Position numbers and translations under genes: made by a program. The notes beneath the pieces were generated by a model that ran no database searches, was not told where the DNA came from, and worked only from the letters and a program-made list of their open reading frames with translations. This document shows positions 43,565 to 53,215 of a DNA stretch of 64,000 nucleotides, piece after piece. Source of the stretch: Pseudomonadota bacterium (GTDB taxonomy: Bacteria; Pseudomonadota; Gammaproteobacteria; Burkholderiales; Ferrovaceae); contig JAJZEH010000037.1 of NCBI GenBank assembly GCA_021805725.1, positions 52,101 through 116,100 on the forward strand, written 5' to 3'. Position 1 is the stretch's first letter, and each line of letters starts with the position of its first letter.

Positions 43565-43900
43565 ATGGGGTTGTTTTCACATTTCATGGCGGCAGTCAGC
43601 AACAAGGACTCCGCCGAACTTCCGGCCAACGCCCGGTTGATTGACGTGCGTTCTCACGCAGAGTTCGTTACGGGCCATGTGGACGGGGCCTTCAATCTGC
43701 CGCTTGATCGTTTCAATCACGAAATCCAGCGCGTGGTGCCCGACAAGGCAACTCCAGTCATTCTGTATTGCCGTTCCGGAGCGCGCTCCGGCCATGCGCT
43801 GTCTGTCATGCGCCAGCTGGGCTACCAGCAGGCCTTCAACGGCGGCAGCGTGGGGGCGCTTGCCATGCGGCTTTCCAGGGATATCCGGCGCGGTACCTGA
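43565..43900 (+). CDS. Rhodanese-domain sulfurtransferase
   Basis: A 111-residue single rhodanese domain. LIDVRSHAEFVTGHVDGAFNLPL is the N-terminal motif, and the catalytic cysteine lies in ILYCRSGARSGHA. It most likely accepts persulfide made by the SQR encoded 14 bases upstream and passes it to glutathione or another thiol. It is distinct from the rhodanese at 16 kb. Confidence 0.9.
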   Translation: MGLFSHFMAAVSNKDSAELPANARLIDVRSHAEFVTGHVDGAFNLPLDRFNHEIQRVVPDKATPVILYCRSGARSGHALSVMRQLGYQQAFNGGSVGALAMRLSRDIRRGT

Positions 43901-43904
43901 GATC

Positions 43905-44105
43905 ATGCTACGGCGAATGTTTCATTCGAAACTGACGCGCGAACTCACCTTCGTGGTGATCCTGAAGGTGTTGTTACTCGCGATGATCTGGTGGGGCTTT
44001 GTACGCGGCCACCGGGTTTCTGTGGATGAGGCCGGAATGGCGGCAGCATTGCGGCTTAACGAGACTCAATCTGTAAACTCCGGAGGTGATCATCATGATC
44101 AGTGA
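43905..44105 (+). CDS. cydP: CydP-like small subunit of cytochrome bd oxidase
   Basis: A 66-residue protein with one membrane helix (LTFVVILKVLLLAMIWWGFV), preceded by the basic MLRRMFHSKLTREL and followed by RVSVDEAGMAAAL, the pattern of the putative cytochrome oxidase small subunit CydP. The frame is open well upstream through the rhodanese gene, but the ATG at 43905 gives the family N-terminus. Its 3' end overlaps cydA by 11 bases, supporting coupling to the oxidase. Confidence 0.75.
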   Translation: MLRRMFHSKLTRELTFVVILKVLLLAMIWWGFVRGHRVSVDEAGMAAALRLNETQSVNSGGDHHDQ

Positions 44106-45654
44106 ACAGCTGGTGGATCTGTCGCGACTGCAGTTTGCCGTGACGGCCCTGTACCATTTCCTGTTTGTCCCCCTGACGCTTGGTATGGTCTGGATTCTCG
44201 TGGTCATGGAAAGCGTCTATGTCATGACCGGTAAGGCGGTCTACAAGGACATGACCCGCTTCTGGGGCAAGCTTTTCGGCATCAACTTTGCCCTCGGGGT
44301 GACCACGGGCATCACCATGGAATTCCAGTTTGGCACCAACTGGGCTTACTACTCACACTATGTGGGCGACATCTTCGGTGCCCCGCTTGCCATCGAAGGG
44401 CTGATGGCTTTCTTCCTGGAATCCACTTTCATCGGCCTGTTTTTCTTTGGCTGGGATCGACTGTCCCGGCCCAAGCACCTGATGGTCACGCTAATGATGG
44501 CGGTGGGCACCAACCTGTCGGCCCTGTGGATTCTGATTGCCAACGGCTGGATGCAAAACCCCGTGGGAGCAGAGTTCAACTACACCACCATGCGCATGGA
44601 ACTGGTGGATTTTGGCGCCATGCTGCTCAATCCGGACGCCCAGGCCAAGTTTGTCCACACCGTATCCGCGGGTTATGTGACGGCCTCCACCTTCGTGCTG
44701 TCACTTTCCGCCTGGTACCTCCTGAAGGGCCAGGATGTCGAGTTTGCCAAGCGCAGTTTCCGCGTGGCCTCCGCCTTCGGGCTGGCTTCCGTGCTGTCGG
44801 TTATCGTGCTGGGTGACGAGTCGGGATACACCGTGGGCGAGGCGCAACAAACCAAGCTTGCTGCCATGGAAGCCATGTGGGAGACGGAACCCGCACCGGC
44901 CTCCTTCAACCTGATAGCCAGCCCCAATGAAGCTGCGGGCAGGAACAATTGGGCAGTGGAAATTCCCTGGGTCATGGGGCTGATCGGCACGCGTTCCACC
45001 ACGCGCGAAATCCCCGGCATCCACCAGATCAAGGAGAAAAATCGCACTCGCATCCTGTCCGGGATGGAGGCCGTTCAGTCGCTCGAACGACTGCGCAAAG
45101 ATCCCCAGGATGCCGTCGCCAAGACGAGCTTTGAAGCGCATAAGGCCGACCTGGGCTTTGGCCTCCTGCTCAAAAAATACGTGACCAGGATGGACGAGGT
45201 CACTCCCATCATCCTGCAGAAGGCCGTGGATGATACCGTGCCGCGCGTGGCTCCCATGTTCTGGAGCTTCCGCCTGATGGTGGGGTTGGGCGCCTTGTTG
45301 CTGGGGTTGTTCGTCACCGCCTTCATCGGCACCTTGCGTTCTCGTTGCGAGGACATGCGCTGGCTGCTCAAGTGGGCCCTGTGGATGTTGCCGGCCCCCT
45401 GGCTGGCCTGCGAGTTGGGCTGGTTCGTGGCGGAATATGGTCGTCAGCCCTGGACCATTTACGGGGTTTTGCCCACGCATCTGTCGGTGTCCACGCTGAC
45501 CCCGGGAAGCTTGTACGGATCGCTGGCAGGGTTCGTGGGGTTTTACACGCTGCTGTTGGTGGTGGAAATGTATCTGATGGTCAAGTTTGCACGGCTGGGT
45601 CCAGGCAGTTTAGGAACGGGCCGCTATCTCAACGAACCGGCAACGACCCACTAG
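44095..45654 (+). CDS. cydA: Cytochrome bd ubiquinol oxidase subunit I
   Basis: A 519-residue heme-bearing subunit, close to the E. coli length. H21 in LYHFLFVPLTLGM is a conserved heme ligand, the GRNNWAVEIPWVM region and following loop form the Q-loop, and GRQPWTIYGVLPTH is the family signature. It reduces oxygen to water with quinol electrons. Bd oxidases tolerate sulfide much better than heme-copper oxidases, which explains the place after sqr. GGAGG precedes ATG 44095. Confidence 0.95.
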   Translation: MISEQLVDLSRLQFAVTALYHFLFVPLTLGMVWILVVMESVYVMTGKAVYKDMTRFWGKLFGINFALGVTTGITMEFQFGTNWAYYSHYVGDIFGAPLAIEGLMAFFLESTFIGLFFFGWDRLSRPKHLMVTLMMAVGTNLSALWILIANGWMQNPVGAEFNYTTMRMELVDFGAMLLNPDAQAKFVHTVSAGYVTASTFVLSLSAWYLLKGQDVEFAKRSFRVASAFGLASVLSVIVLGDESGYTVGEAQQTKLAAMEAMWETEPAPASFNLIASPNEAAGRNNWAVEIPWVMGLIGTRSTTREIPGIHQIKEKNRTRILSGMEAVQSLERLRKDPQDAVAKTSFEAHKADLGFGLLLKKYVTRMDEVTPIILQKAVDDTVPRVAPMFWSFRLMVGLGALLLGLFVTAFIGTLRSRCEDMRWLLKWALWMLPAPWLACELGWFVAEYGRQPWTIYGVLPTHLSVSTLTPGSLYGSLAGFVGFYTLLLVVEMYLMVKFARLGPGSLGTGRYLNEPATTH

Positions 45655-45685
45655 GCCGCTGCATAACCTGACGAGGAAAGCGATC

Positions 45686-46825
45686 ATGCTGGATTATCCA
45701 ACACTCAAGATCATCTGGTGGCTCCTGGTAGGCGTATTGCTGGTGGGATTTGCAATCATGGACGGCCACGACATGGGGGTGGGCACCTTGCTGCCCTTTG
45801 TGGGACGTAACGACGTGGAACGGCGGGTGGTCATCAACACGGTGGGCCCGCACTGGGACGGCAACCAGGTCTGGTTCATCACGGGTGGTGGCGCCATTTT
45901 TGCGGCCTGGCCGCTGGTGTATGCCACGGCCTTTTCAGGATTCTACTGGGCCATGCTGGCTGTGTTGTGGGCGCTGTTTTTCAGGCCCGTGGGTTTTGAC
46001 TATCGCAGCAAAATTCACGATGCCACTTGGCGCAGTACCTGGGACTGGGGCCTGTTCATCGGTGGGGCCGTGCCGCCGCTGATTTTTGGCGTGGCTTTTG
46101 GCAACCTGCTGCAAGGGGTACCCTTCGGGTTCGACGACAATCTGGTCTCCACCTACACCGGTTCGTTCTGGCAACTGCTCAACCCCTTTGCATTGCTGGC
46201 GGGGGTGGTCAGTTCTGCCATGATCACCTTTCACGGGGCCGTGTATCTGGCCCACCGCACCGAAGGGGTCATTCAGCAGCGTGCCCAACGGGCTGCACTA
46301 TGGGCCGGTATCCTGATGCTGGTGGCATTTAGCGCTGCAGGGTTGTGGCTTGCCAAGGGCATTCCGGGCTACGTCATCACCTCGCTGGTGGACCCTGCGG
46401 CCTTGTCCAATCCCTTGGCCAAGACCGTGGCACGCGAGGGCGGCGCATGGTTCGCCAACTACCACAAGGCGCCGCTGACCATGGCGGTGCCGGCCCTGGC
46501 CTATGTGGGGGGCCTGCTGGCCATGGCGCTGTTGTCCCACGGCCGCACCGGCTGGGCTTTCGTGGCTTCATCAGTGGCGATTTCGGGCATCATAGGCACC
46601 GCCGGAGTCGCCATGTTTCCGTTCGTCATGCCGTCCTCCTCCATGCCCAACGCCAGCCTGACGGTGTGGGACAGCGTGTCGAGCCGGGGCACGCTGGGCA
46701 TCATGCTGGTGGCCACCCTGATCTTCATGCCCCTCATCATCTTCTACACCGCGTGGGCCTACCGGGTCATGGCGGGCAAGGTTACGGCAGCCTATGTGCA
46801 AAAAAACGATCATTCGGCCTATTGA
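45686..46825 (+). CDS. cydB: Cytochrome bd ubiquinol oxidase subunit II
   Basis: A 379-residue membrane partner of CydA, with MLDYPTLKIIWWLLVGVLLVGFAIMDGHDMGVG, VGPHWDGNQVWFITGGGAIFAAWP, and FPFVMPSSSMPNASLTVWDSVSS, all classic CydB blocks. It follows cydA by 31 bases. Confidence 0.95.
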   Translation: MLDYPTLKIIWWLLVGVLLVGFAIMDGHDMGVGTLLPFVGRNDVERRVVINTVGPHWDGNQVWFITGGGAIFAAWPLVYATAFSGFYWAMLAVLWALFFRPVGFDYRSKIHDATWRSTWDWGLFIGGAVPPLIFGVAFGNLLQGVPFGFDDNLVSTYTGSFWQLLNPFALLAGVVSSAMITFHGAVYLAHRTEGVIQQRAQRAALWAGILMLVAFSAAGLWLAKGIPGYVITSLVDPAALSNPLAKTVAREGGAWFANYHKAPLTMAVPALAYVGGLLAMALLSHGRTGWAFVASSVAISGIIGTAGVAMFPFVMPSSSMPNASLTVWDSVSSRGTLGIMLVATLIFMPLIIFYTAWAYRVMAGKVTAAYVQKNDHSAY

Positions 46826-46852
46826 GACCAACCTAGTCAGAAGGAGCGCGAG

Positions 46853-46972
46853 ATGTGGTACTTTTCTTGGGTGTTAGGAATTGGGTTTGCCGTGTTGTTG
46901 GCGATCCTCAATGCCATGTGGGGTGAAAACCAGGCTGCACGGACACAAAACGGACAGACTGACAACGATTGA
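46853..46972 (+). CDS. cydX: CydX small subunit of cytochrome bd oxidase
   Basis: A 39-residue single-helix protein: MWYFSWVLGIGFAVLLAILN followed by AMWGE, the hallmark of CydX/YbgT, which stabilises the CydAB hemes. AAGGAGCG is 7 bases ahead of the ATG. It directly follows cydB. Confidence 0.92.
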   Translation: MWYFSWVLGIGFAVLLAILNAMWGENQAARTQNGQTDND

Positions 46973-46991
46973 TAACTCTGGAGAGCGCATC

Positions 46992-47186
46992 ATGGAAAAA
47001 AACGTGGGCAGCATCGATCGGGTACTGCGTGTGATGGTGGGAGCGGCACTCATGGCCGCGGCGGCAACGGGAAAGATTGGCGGATGGGGCTGGATTGGCG
47101 TGCTGCCCCTGCTGACGGGGTTATTTGGCTTTTGCGGCGCCTACAAGCTGTTCGGGCTCTCCACCTGCCCGCTCAAGAAGTCCTGA
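46992..47186 (+). CDS. DUF2892 family small membrane protein
   Basis: A 64-residue protein beginning EKNVGSIDRVLRVMVGAALMAAA and ending GFCGAYKLFGLSTCPLKKS, the usual DUF2892 form with two helices and a CPL motif. The function is unknown; the family often accompanies sulfur or redox genes. It closes the operon after cydX, a second DUF2892 besides the one at 40.6 kb, and converges on trhP with only 5 bases between the stops. Confidence 0.88.
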   Translation: MEKNVGSIDRVLRVMVGAALMAAAATGKIGGWGWIGVLPLLTGLFGFCGAYKLFGLSTCPLKKS

Positions 47187-47191
47187 GTCGT

Positions 47192-48454
47192 TTACACAAA
47201 GCGGGCGATGAAGGCCCGCTCCAGTCCCGCTGGCAGTGGCATGCATACTTCATGGCCGCTGCCAGGGGCCACTTTCACAGGAGTGCCTTCCCGATTCAAA
47301 AGCGTCTCCAGGCGGATTTCCAGGTTTCCGCCAGGATGGATCACCTCGAGGCGGTCGCCTAGGCCGAAACGGTTTTTGACGGCGATGCGGGCCATGCCAT
47401 CGGCCTCATAGCCCAGCACGTCACCCACATACAGACTGCGTTCCGATTCAGAATGGCCGCGCAGGTAATTCTGATAATCCTGATCGGGATGGCGCTCGTA
47501 AAATCCTGCTGTGTAGCCTCGATTGGCAAGTCCCTCGAGTGCGCCCAACAGGCGTGGATCCAGCGGCCTGCCGGCGACGGCGTCGTCGATGGCCTGGCGA
47601 TAGGACTGGCAGGTGCGCGCCACATAATAGGCCGACTTGGTACGACCCTCGATCTTGAGGGAGTCCACCCCCATGGCCACCAATTGCTGCACATGCTCGA
47701 TGGCGCGCAGGTCTTTTGAATTGAGGATATAGGTGCCGTGCTCGTCTTCCTCGATGGGCATGAGCTGTCCGGGGCGCATCGCCTCTTCCAGAAGGTAAAC
47801 ATCCCCAGTGGCGTTTTCTCTCGCCGGTTTGAGCTTGTAGTCCCAGCGGCATGAATTGGTACAGGTGCCCTGATTGGGGTCGCGATGATTGAAATAGCCT
47901 GATAGCAGACAACGGCCGGAATAAGCGATGCACAGGGCACCGTGGACAAACACCTCCAGTTCCATCTCTGGACATTCTTGGCGAATCTCGGCGACCTCAT
48001 TGAGCGACAGCTCGCGCGACAGGATGACGCGCGAAATCCCCATCTGCTTCCAGAAGCGGATGGCGGCATAGTTGACGGTATTGGCCTGGACCGACAGATG
48101 AATCGGCATGTCCGGCCAGGTTTCCCGCACCATCATGATCAACCCGGGGTCGGCCATGATCAGGGCATCAGGCTGGAGTGCCACCACCGGCGCCATGTCG
48201 GCAAGATAGGTTCTGACCTTGGCGTTATGGGGCAGGATGTTGCTGACCAGGTAAAATTGTTTGCCAAGCGCGTGCGCGCGCGCGATTCCTGTCGCCAGAT
48301 TATCAAGCTTGCCGAAATCGTTGTTGCGCACGCGCAGGCTATAACGCGGCTGTCCTGCATAGATGGCGTCGGCGCCAAAGCGAAAAGCGGTCTCCAGCAT
48401 TTCCAGCGAGCCCACGGGGGCAAGCAGTTCAGTGTGGCGTGCGTCAGTGGCCAT
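47192..48454 (-). CDS. trhP: Peptidase U32-family tRNA hydroxylation protein TrhP (YegQ)
   Basis: A 420-residue U32 protein. It has ELLAPVGSLEMLETAFRFGADAIYAGQPRYSLR and the signature EVFVHGALCIAYSGRCLLSGYFNHRDPNQGTCTNSCRWDY, whose four cysteines hold an Fe-S cluster. YegQ/TrhP makes 5-hydroxyuridine at position 34 of some tRNAs using prephenate; the RlhA branch is longer. The end overlaps the gph start by 11 bases. Confidence 0.87.
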   Translation of the reverse strand: MATDARHTELLAPVGSLEMLETAFRFGADAIYAGQPRYSLRVRNNDFGKLDNLATGIARAHALGKQFYLVSNILPHNAKVRTYLADMAPVVALQPDALIMADPGLIMMVRETWPDMPIHLSVQANTVNYAAIRFWKQMGISRVILSRELSLNEVAEIRQECPEMELEVFVHGALCIAYSGRCLLSGYFNHRDPNQGTCTNSCRWDYKLKPARENATGDVYLLEEAMRPGQLMPIEEDEHGTYILNSKDLRAIEHVQQLVAMGVDSLKIEGRTKSAYYVARTCQSYRQAIDDAVAGRPLDPRLLGALEGLANRGYTAGFYERHPDQDYQNYLRGHSESERSLYVGDVLGYEADGMARIAVKNRFGLGDRLEVIHPGGNLEIRLETLLNREGTPVKVAPGSGHEVCMPLPAGLERAFIARFV

Positions 48455-49103
48455 GGGTCAGGTAGGTCATGAGTTGCTGAGGTTGGTCAATGGAGCCCAG
48501 GGCGTGCCACTCTTCCGGTGGGCGGCCTGCCCCGAGGTAGCCATAGCGGGCAATCACGCCGCCCATCCCGGCGGCCTGGGCCGCCTGCATGTCACGCTCG
48601 TCGTCCCCCACATAGATCACGCGCTCAGGGATGAGTTCCATTTCGCGTGCAGCGCCCAACAGGGGGTCGGGGTAGGGCTTGGGTTTGGCGTAGGTATCTC
48701 CGCTGACCACGCAGGCGGCGCGCTCGGCAAGACCCAATTGGGCCACCAGGGGGTCCGTGAAACGGGAGAGCTTGTTGGTGACGATGCCCCAGGGCAAGCC
48801 GCAGTTCTCGAGATCGGCCAGCAATTGCGGGATGCCGTCGAACAGCACCGTGTGGCGGCACAGGTTTTCCCGGTAAAGCTGCAGGAACTCGTCCCGCAGT
48901 TCCTCGAAATAGGGGTCGCCTGGCTGTATGCCAAAGCCCACGTCAAGCAGCCCACGCGCGCCCTGGGAGGCGCGCGGGCGGATGCGTTCCAGCGTCACCG
49001 GGTCGCGCCCATATCGCAGGAGCAGGGTATTGAGGGCATACCCAAGATCAGGAGCGGTATCCGCCAGGGTGCCGTCAAGGTCAAACAAAACGCCCTGGAT
49101 CAC
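48444..49103 (-). CDS. gph: HAD-family phosphatase (phosphoglycolate phosphatase Gph / MupP type)
   Basis: A 219-residue HAD hydrolase: nucleophile motif [20 protein letters not shown] (motif II), [10 protein letters not shown] (motif III) and YVGDDERDM (motif IV), with a helical cap. Two functions fit: 2-phosphoglycolate phosphatase, which would supply glcDEF, or N-acetylmuramate-6-phosphate phosphatase MupP. In Pseudomonas mupP follows ubiG, and ubiG is directly upstream here too. Sequence reading alone does not decide. It overlaps ubiG by 4 bases. Confidence 0.85.
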   Translation of the reverse strand: MIQGVLFDLDGTLADTAPDLGYALNTLLLRYGRDPVTLERIRPRASQGARGLLDVGFGIQPGDPYFEELRDEFLQLYRENLCRHTVLFDGIPQLLADLENCGLPWGIVTNKLSRFTDPLVAQLGLAERAACVVSGDTYAKPKPYPDPLLGAAREMELIPERVIYVGDDERDMQAAQAAGMGGVIARYGYLGAGRPPEEWHALGSIDQPQQLMTYLTHGH

Positions 49104-49801
49104 GTCGGCTGGCAGCGCACCAGGTAGTTGACGCTGGTGTCCTGTCCCAAGGTGTAGGTTTTAAGCAGCGGGTTATAGCTCATGCCCTTGAGGGCCTTCA
49201 CCTGCAGGCCGGCTCCGCGCGCCAGGTGAGCCAGTTCGGAGGGTTTGATGAAACGGCCATATTCATGGGTGCCGCGAGGCAGCAGTTTCAGAATGTATTC
49301 CGCGCCGATGATGGCCATGGCATAGGATTTGAGATTGCGATTGAGGGTGGAAAAAAACACCTGACCACCGGGTTTGAGGAGGATGGCGCAGGCCTTGATG
49401 GTGCTGGCAGGGTCGGGCACATGCTCCAGGAGTTCCATGCAGGTCACTACGTCGAAACTGGCCGGGTGCTCAGTTGCCATCGCCTCGGCGCTGACCAGGC
49501 GGTAATCCACCTGGAGGCCGCTTTCCAGCAAGTGCAGCTGCGCTACGCTGAGCGATTTCTCTGCGAGGTCAATGCCCGTGACGAGCGCACCCTGGCGCGC
49601 CATGGCTTCGGCGAGAATGCCGCCGCCACAGCCCACGTCCAGAACCCGTTTGCCCTTCAGCCCCACGGAGTCATCAATCCACTCCAGGCGGAGTGGATTG
49701 ATGTCGTGCAACGGTTTGAACTCGCTGTTGGGATCCCACCAGCGATGGGCCAGGGCGCTGAACTTGGCAAGTTCAGCCGGATCCTGGTTACTCTTTGTCA
49801 A
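49100..49801 (-). CDS. ubiG: Ubiquinone biosynthesis O-methyltransferase UbiG
   Basis: A 233-residue class-I SAM methyltransferase acting at two O-methylation steps of ubiquinone synthesis. It starts [36 protein letters not shown], then [16 protein letters not shown] (SAM motif I), [13 protein letters not shown], and ends near SYNPL. No ATG fits; the TTG at 49801, inside the last codons of the OmpA gene, gives the family N-terminus, so translation is probably coupled to that gene. Confidence 0.9.
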   Translation of the reverse strand: MTKSNQDPAELAKFSALAHRWWDPNSEFKPLHDINPLRLEWIDDSVGLKGKRVLDVGCGGGILAEAMARQGALVTGIDLAEKSLSVAQLHLLESGLQVDYRLVSAEAMATEHPASFDVVTCMELLEHVPDPASTIKACAILLKPGGQVFFSTLNRNLKSYAMAIIGAEYILKLLPRGTHEYGRFIKPSELAHLARGAGLQVKALKGMSYNPLLKTYTLGQDTSVNYLVRCQPT

Positions 49802-50474
49802 ACCAGATGTCCGCGCGGCGGTTCTTGGCGCGACCTTCCTTGGTCTTGTTGCTGGCCACCGGATCGAGCTCGCCATGTCCTTCGGTGTGGATCTTGGCAG
49901 CTGGAACACCCTTGCTGACCAGATAATCCTTGACGGCGTTGGCACGTCGCTCTGAGAGTTTCTGGTTGTAAGCTTTCGTACCGATGGAGTCGGTGTTGCC
50001 GACCACCTTGATGCTGGCAATCCCGACCGCGCCACCTTCAAACCGGGTGCGCTTCAGTTCACGGTCAATGGCCGCCTTACCTTCCGGCTTCACCACGGAT
50101 TTGTCAAAGTCGAACAGGGCATCGGCCGAGAGGGTGATGTCCGGGGCCCGGACCACGGGTGCCGGGGCGGGCTCGGCCTTGGCGACCGGAGCGGGCGCGG
50201 GCGGGGGCGGGGGCAGCGGGGCGGGTTGGGCTACGACGGGTGCGGCCTGGCCGCACTCGGTGGTGGGTTGTGTGGAGACGTTATTGGTACCTGTTCCCCA
50301 GCATTCTCCATAATTGTTGTAGACCACCGTGCCGTTGCCGGAATGGACGATGGCGGGGTAAGTCAGGTCTGCAGCCAGGACGGCGGAGGAAAACGCCAAG
50401 CTGGAAATCGCCAGTCCCAGGCTCAGGGCCGCGGTGGATTGTTTTTGGTTCTTGTTGGGCTCAAGGGGCTTCAT
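49788..50474 (-). CDS. OmpA-family outer-membrane/peptidoglycan-associated protein
   Basis: A 228-residue protein. A signal peptide ([21 protein letters not shown]) leads a short N-terminal region with two cysteines ([14 protein letters not shown]), then a proline/alanine linker (about 95-125) that can cross the periplasm, then a C-terminal OmpA domain ([46 protein letters not shown]) binding peptidoglycan. It lacks an eight-strand barrel. The start at 50474 follows AAGGAGAAA. It is upstream of and overlaps ubiG. Confidence 0.9.
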   Translation of the reverse strand: MKPLEPNKNQKQSTAALSLGLAISSLAFSSAVLAADLTYPAIVHSGNGTVVYNNYGECWGTGTNNVSTQPTTECGQAAPVVAQPAPLPPPPPAPAPVAKAEPAPAPVVRAPDITLSADALFDFDKSVVKPEGKAAIDRELKRTRFEGGAVGIASIKVVGNTDSIGTKAYNQKLSERRANAVKDYLVSKGVPAAKIHTEGHGELDPVASNKTKEGRAKNRRADIWFDKE

Positions 50475-50626
50475 GTTTTTTCTCCTTACGAGGGTAACTG
50501 TCAAGGTCGGGGCAGGTTGCAAACGCTGCTTGGAGTCTGATTATAAAGGATTATGAAACGCTCTGGTTGTGTTAAGATTTCGTGATTTGATTCTTCATCA
50601 ATCGGCTATTCGCTGCAGCGTAACCT

Positions 50627-53212
50627 ATGACCCTATTCGCCAAGGAAACACTCCCCGTCAGTCTTGAAGACGAAATGCGTCGTTCCTACCTGGAATACGC
50701 CATGAGCGTCATCGTGGGACGTGCCCTGCCAGACGTTCGCGACGGTTTGAAGCCCGTGCACAGGCGTGTGCTGTATGCCATGCATGAACTGTCCAACGAC
50801 TACAACAAACCCTACAAGAAGTCGGCGCGTATCGTCGGTGACGTCATCGGTAAATACCACCCCCATGGCGACACGGCGGTTTATGACGCCATCGTGCGCA
50901 TGGCACAGGATTTTTCGCTGCGCTATCCTCTGGTGGACGGGCAGGGTAACTTCGGCTCGGTGGATGGCGACAATGCGGCAGCCATGCGTTATACCGAAAT
51001 CCGCATGGCGCGCATCACCCACGAGCTTTTGGCTGACATCGATCGCGACACCGTAGATTTTGGTCCCAACTACGACGGATCGGAAAGCGAACCGCTGATC
51101 CTGCCGGCCAGGTTTCCCAATCTGCTGGTTAACGGTTCATCGGGTATCGCCGTAGGCATGGCCACCAACATTCCGCCCCATAACCTGGGGGAAGTGGTGG
51201 GCGCCTGCCTGGCGGTGCTGGCCAATCCGGACATCGACATTGAAGACCTGATTGCCATCATGCCGGCCCCCGACTTTCCCACGCGTGGGATCATCTATGA
51301 AGTTAATTCGCGGGGCGAAGGATATCTCACCGGACGTGGCCGGGTGCTGATGCGTTCGCGCACGCATGTGGAAGACGTGGACAAGGCAGGGGGACGCCAG
51401 GCCATCATCGTGGATGAGCTGCCCTACCAGGTCAACAAGGCCAACCTCATCATCAAGATTGCCGAACTGATACGCGAAAAACGCATTGAGGGGATTTCCG
51501 ATCTGCGCGATGAGTCAGACAAGTCCGGCATGCGCATCGTCATCGAGTTGAAGCGCGGTGAACTGCCCGAGGCGGTGCTCAACAACCTGTTCAAGCAGAC
51601 ACAGTTGCAGGATTCCTTCGGGATGAACATGGTGGCGTTGGTGGATAACCAGCCGCGCCTGCTCAATCTCAAGCAGTTTCTTGAAGCCTTCCTGCGTCAC
51701 CGGCGCGAGGTCATCACGCGGCGGACCGTTTTTGACCTTGGCAAGGCGCGTGATCGCGCCCACATCCTCGAGGGACTTGCGGTCGCCCTGTCCAACGTGG
51801 ATGAAATCATTGCCCTGATCAAGGCCTCTGCGACGCGTAGCGTGGCGCGCGATGCCCTGATGGAACGGGTATGGGATTCGCCACTGGTGCGCGAGATGTT
51901 GTCCCGTTCTCCTGAAAACGCGTCTCGTCCCGCCGGGCTCCCTGCGGAGTATGGCTTGCATCCGGATGGGTATCGCCTGTCCGAAACCCAGGCCGTGGCG
52001 ATTCTCGAGATGCAATTGCAGCGCCTCACCGGGCTCGAGCAGGAAAAGATCCGTGACGAATACCGCGAGGTGATGGAACGTATTGCCGATCTGCTCGACA
52101 TCCTGGCCCATCCTGAGCGCATCTCCCGCATCATTGCCGAGGAGCTCACGACCATCAAGGAAACTTTCGGCGACGCCCGTCGCAGCGAAATCGTGGTTAA
52201 TGCGGAGGACATCGATTACGAGGACCTCATCACGCCGGCCGAGATGGTGGTGACACTGTCTCATGGCGGCTACATCAAGGCGCAGCCCGTGGGTGATTAT
52301 CGTGCCCAGCGCCGCGGCGGGCGCGGCAGGCAGGCTGCTGCCACCAAGGAGGATGATTTCATTGACCGCCTGTTCGTGGCCAACACCCACGACCATATTC
52401 TGTGCTTCTCCAGTCTGGGACGTGTGTACTGGTTGCGTGTATTCAATGTGCCGGCGGGCAGCAGCACCAGTCGTGGCAAGCCCATAGTCAACCTGATGCA
52501 ACTGGAGGAAGGGGAGAAGATCAACGCAATCCTGCCGGTCAAGGAATTCGACGAGCAGCATTTTGTGTTCATGGCCACCGCGCTTGGTACGGTCAAGAAA
52601 ACCCCGCTCACTGATTTCTCGCGTCCCCGCGCCGCTGGCATCATCGCCGTGGACCTTGACCCGGATGATTATCTGGTGGGTGTGGCCATTACCGACGGAA
52701 AGCACGATGTGATGTTGTTTTCTGACGAAGGCAAGGCGGTGCGATTTGCCGAGGAAGATGTGCGTCCCATGGGCCGTACGGCGCGCGGCGTGCGAGGCAT
52801 GCGCCTACCGGAGGGACAGCGCGTCATTGCCATGCTGGTTGCCGAGAATGAGACCCAGTCGGTGCTGACGGCTACCGAGAACGGATTTGGCAAGCGCACG
52901 CCCATCTCCGAATACACGCGCCACGGTCGTGGTGGACAGGGCATGATTGCCATCCAGACTTCGGTGCGTAATGGTCGTGTAGTCAGTGCTGCGCTCGTCA
53001 ATTCTGACGATGAACTGATGCTGATTACCACGGGCGGCGTGTTGATCCGTACGCGCGTTCAGGAAATCCGGGAAATGAGCCGGGCCACCCAGGGCGTAAC
53101 CTTGATCGCCCTCGACGGAGGCGAAAAGCTGGTGTCCCTTAGTCGCATCGACGAATCGGCGTCCGAATCCGAGCCGGAACCGGATTCGGAACCTGGCAGC
53201 GCGGAGGCCTGA
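50627..53212 (+). CDS. gyrA: DNA gyrase subunit A
   Basis: An 861-residue topoisomerase subunit. The breakage-reunion domain has the GDTAVYD block with T83 and D87 at the quinolone-determining positions; T83 is a natural variant of the E. coli serine. The catalytic Tyr121 lies in [10 protein letters not shown] beta-pinwheel C-terminal domain with a GyrA box (QRRGGRGRQ) follows, and the tail is acidic ([16 protein letters not shown]). It is divergent from the OmpA gene and leads the serC-pheA-hisC block. Confidence 0.96.
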   Translation: MTLFAKETLPVSLEDEMRRSYLEYAMSVIVGRALPDVRDGLKPVHRRVLYAMHELSNDYNKPYKKSARIVGDVIGKYHPHGDTAVYDAIVRMAQDFSLRYPLVDGQGNFGSVDGDNAAAMRYTEIRMARITHELLADIDRDTVDFGPNYDGSESEPLILPARFPNLLVNGSSGIAVGMATNIPPHNLGEVVGACLAVLANPDIDIEDLIAIMPAPDFPTRGIIYEVNSRGEGYLTGRGRVLMRSRTHVEDVDKAGGRQAIIVDELPYQVNKANLIIKIAELIREKRIEGISDLRDESDKSGMRIVIELKRGELPEAVLNNLFKQTQLQDSFGMNMVALVDNQPRLLNLKQFLEAFLRHRREVITRRTVFDLGKARDRAHILEGLAVALSNVDEIIALIKASATRSVARDALMERVWDSPLVREMLSRSPENASRPAGLPAEYGLHPDGYRLSETQAVAILEMQLQRLTGLEQEKIRDEYREVMERIADLLDILAHPERISRIIAEELTTIKETFGDARRSEIVVNAEDIDYEDLITPAEMVVTLSHGGYIKAQPVGDYRAQRRGGRGRQAAATKEDDFIDRLFVANTHDHILCFSSLGRVYWLRVFNVPAGSSTSRGKPIVNLMQLEEGEKINAILPVKEFDEQHFVFMATALGTVKKTPLTDFSRPRAAGIIAVDLDPDDYLVGVAITDGKHDVMLFSDEGKAVRFAEEDVRPMGRTARGVRGMRLPEGQRVIAMLVAENETQSVLTATENGFGKRTPISEYTRHGRGGQGMIAIQTSVRNGRVVSAALVNSDDELMLITTGGVLIRTRVQEIREMSRATQGVTLIALDGGEKLVSLSRIDESASESEPEPDSEPGSAEA

Positions 53213-53215
53213 TTT

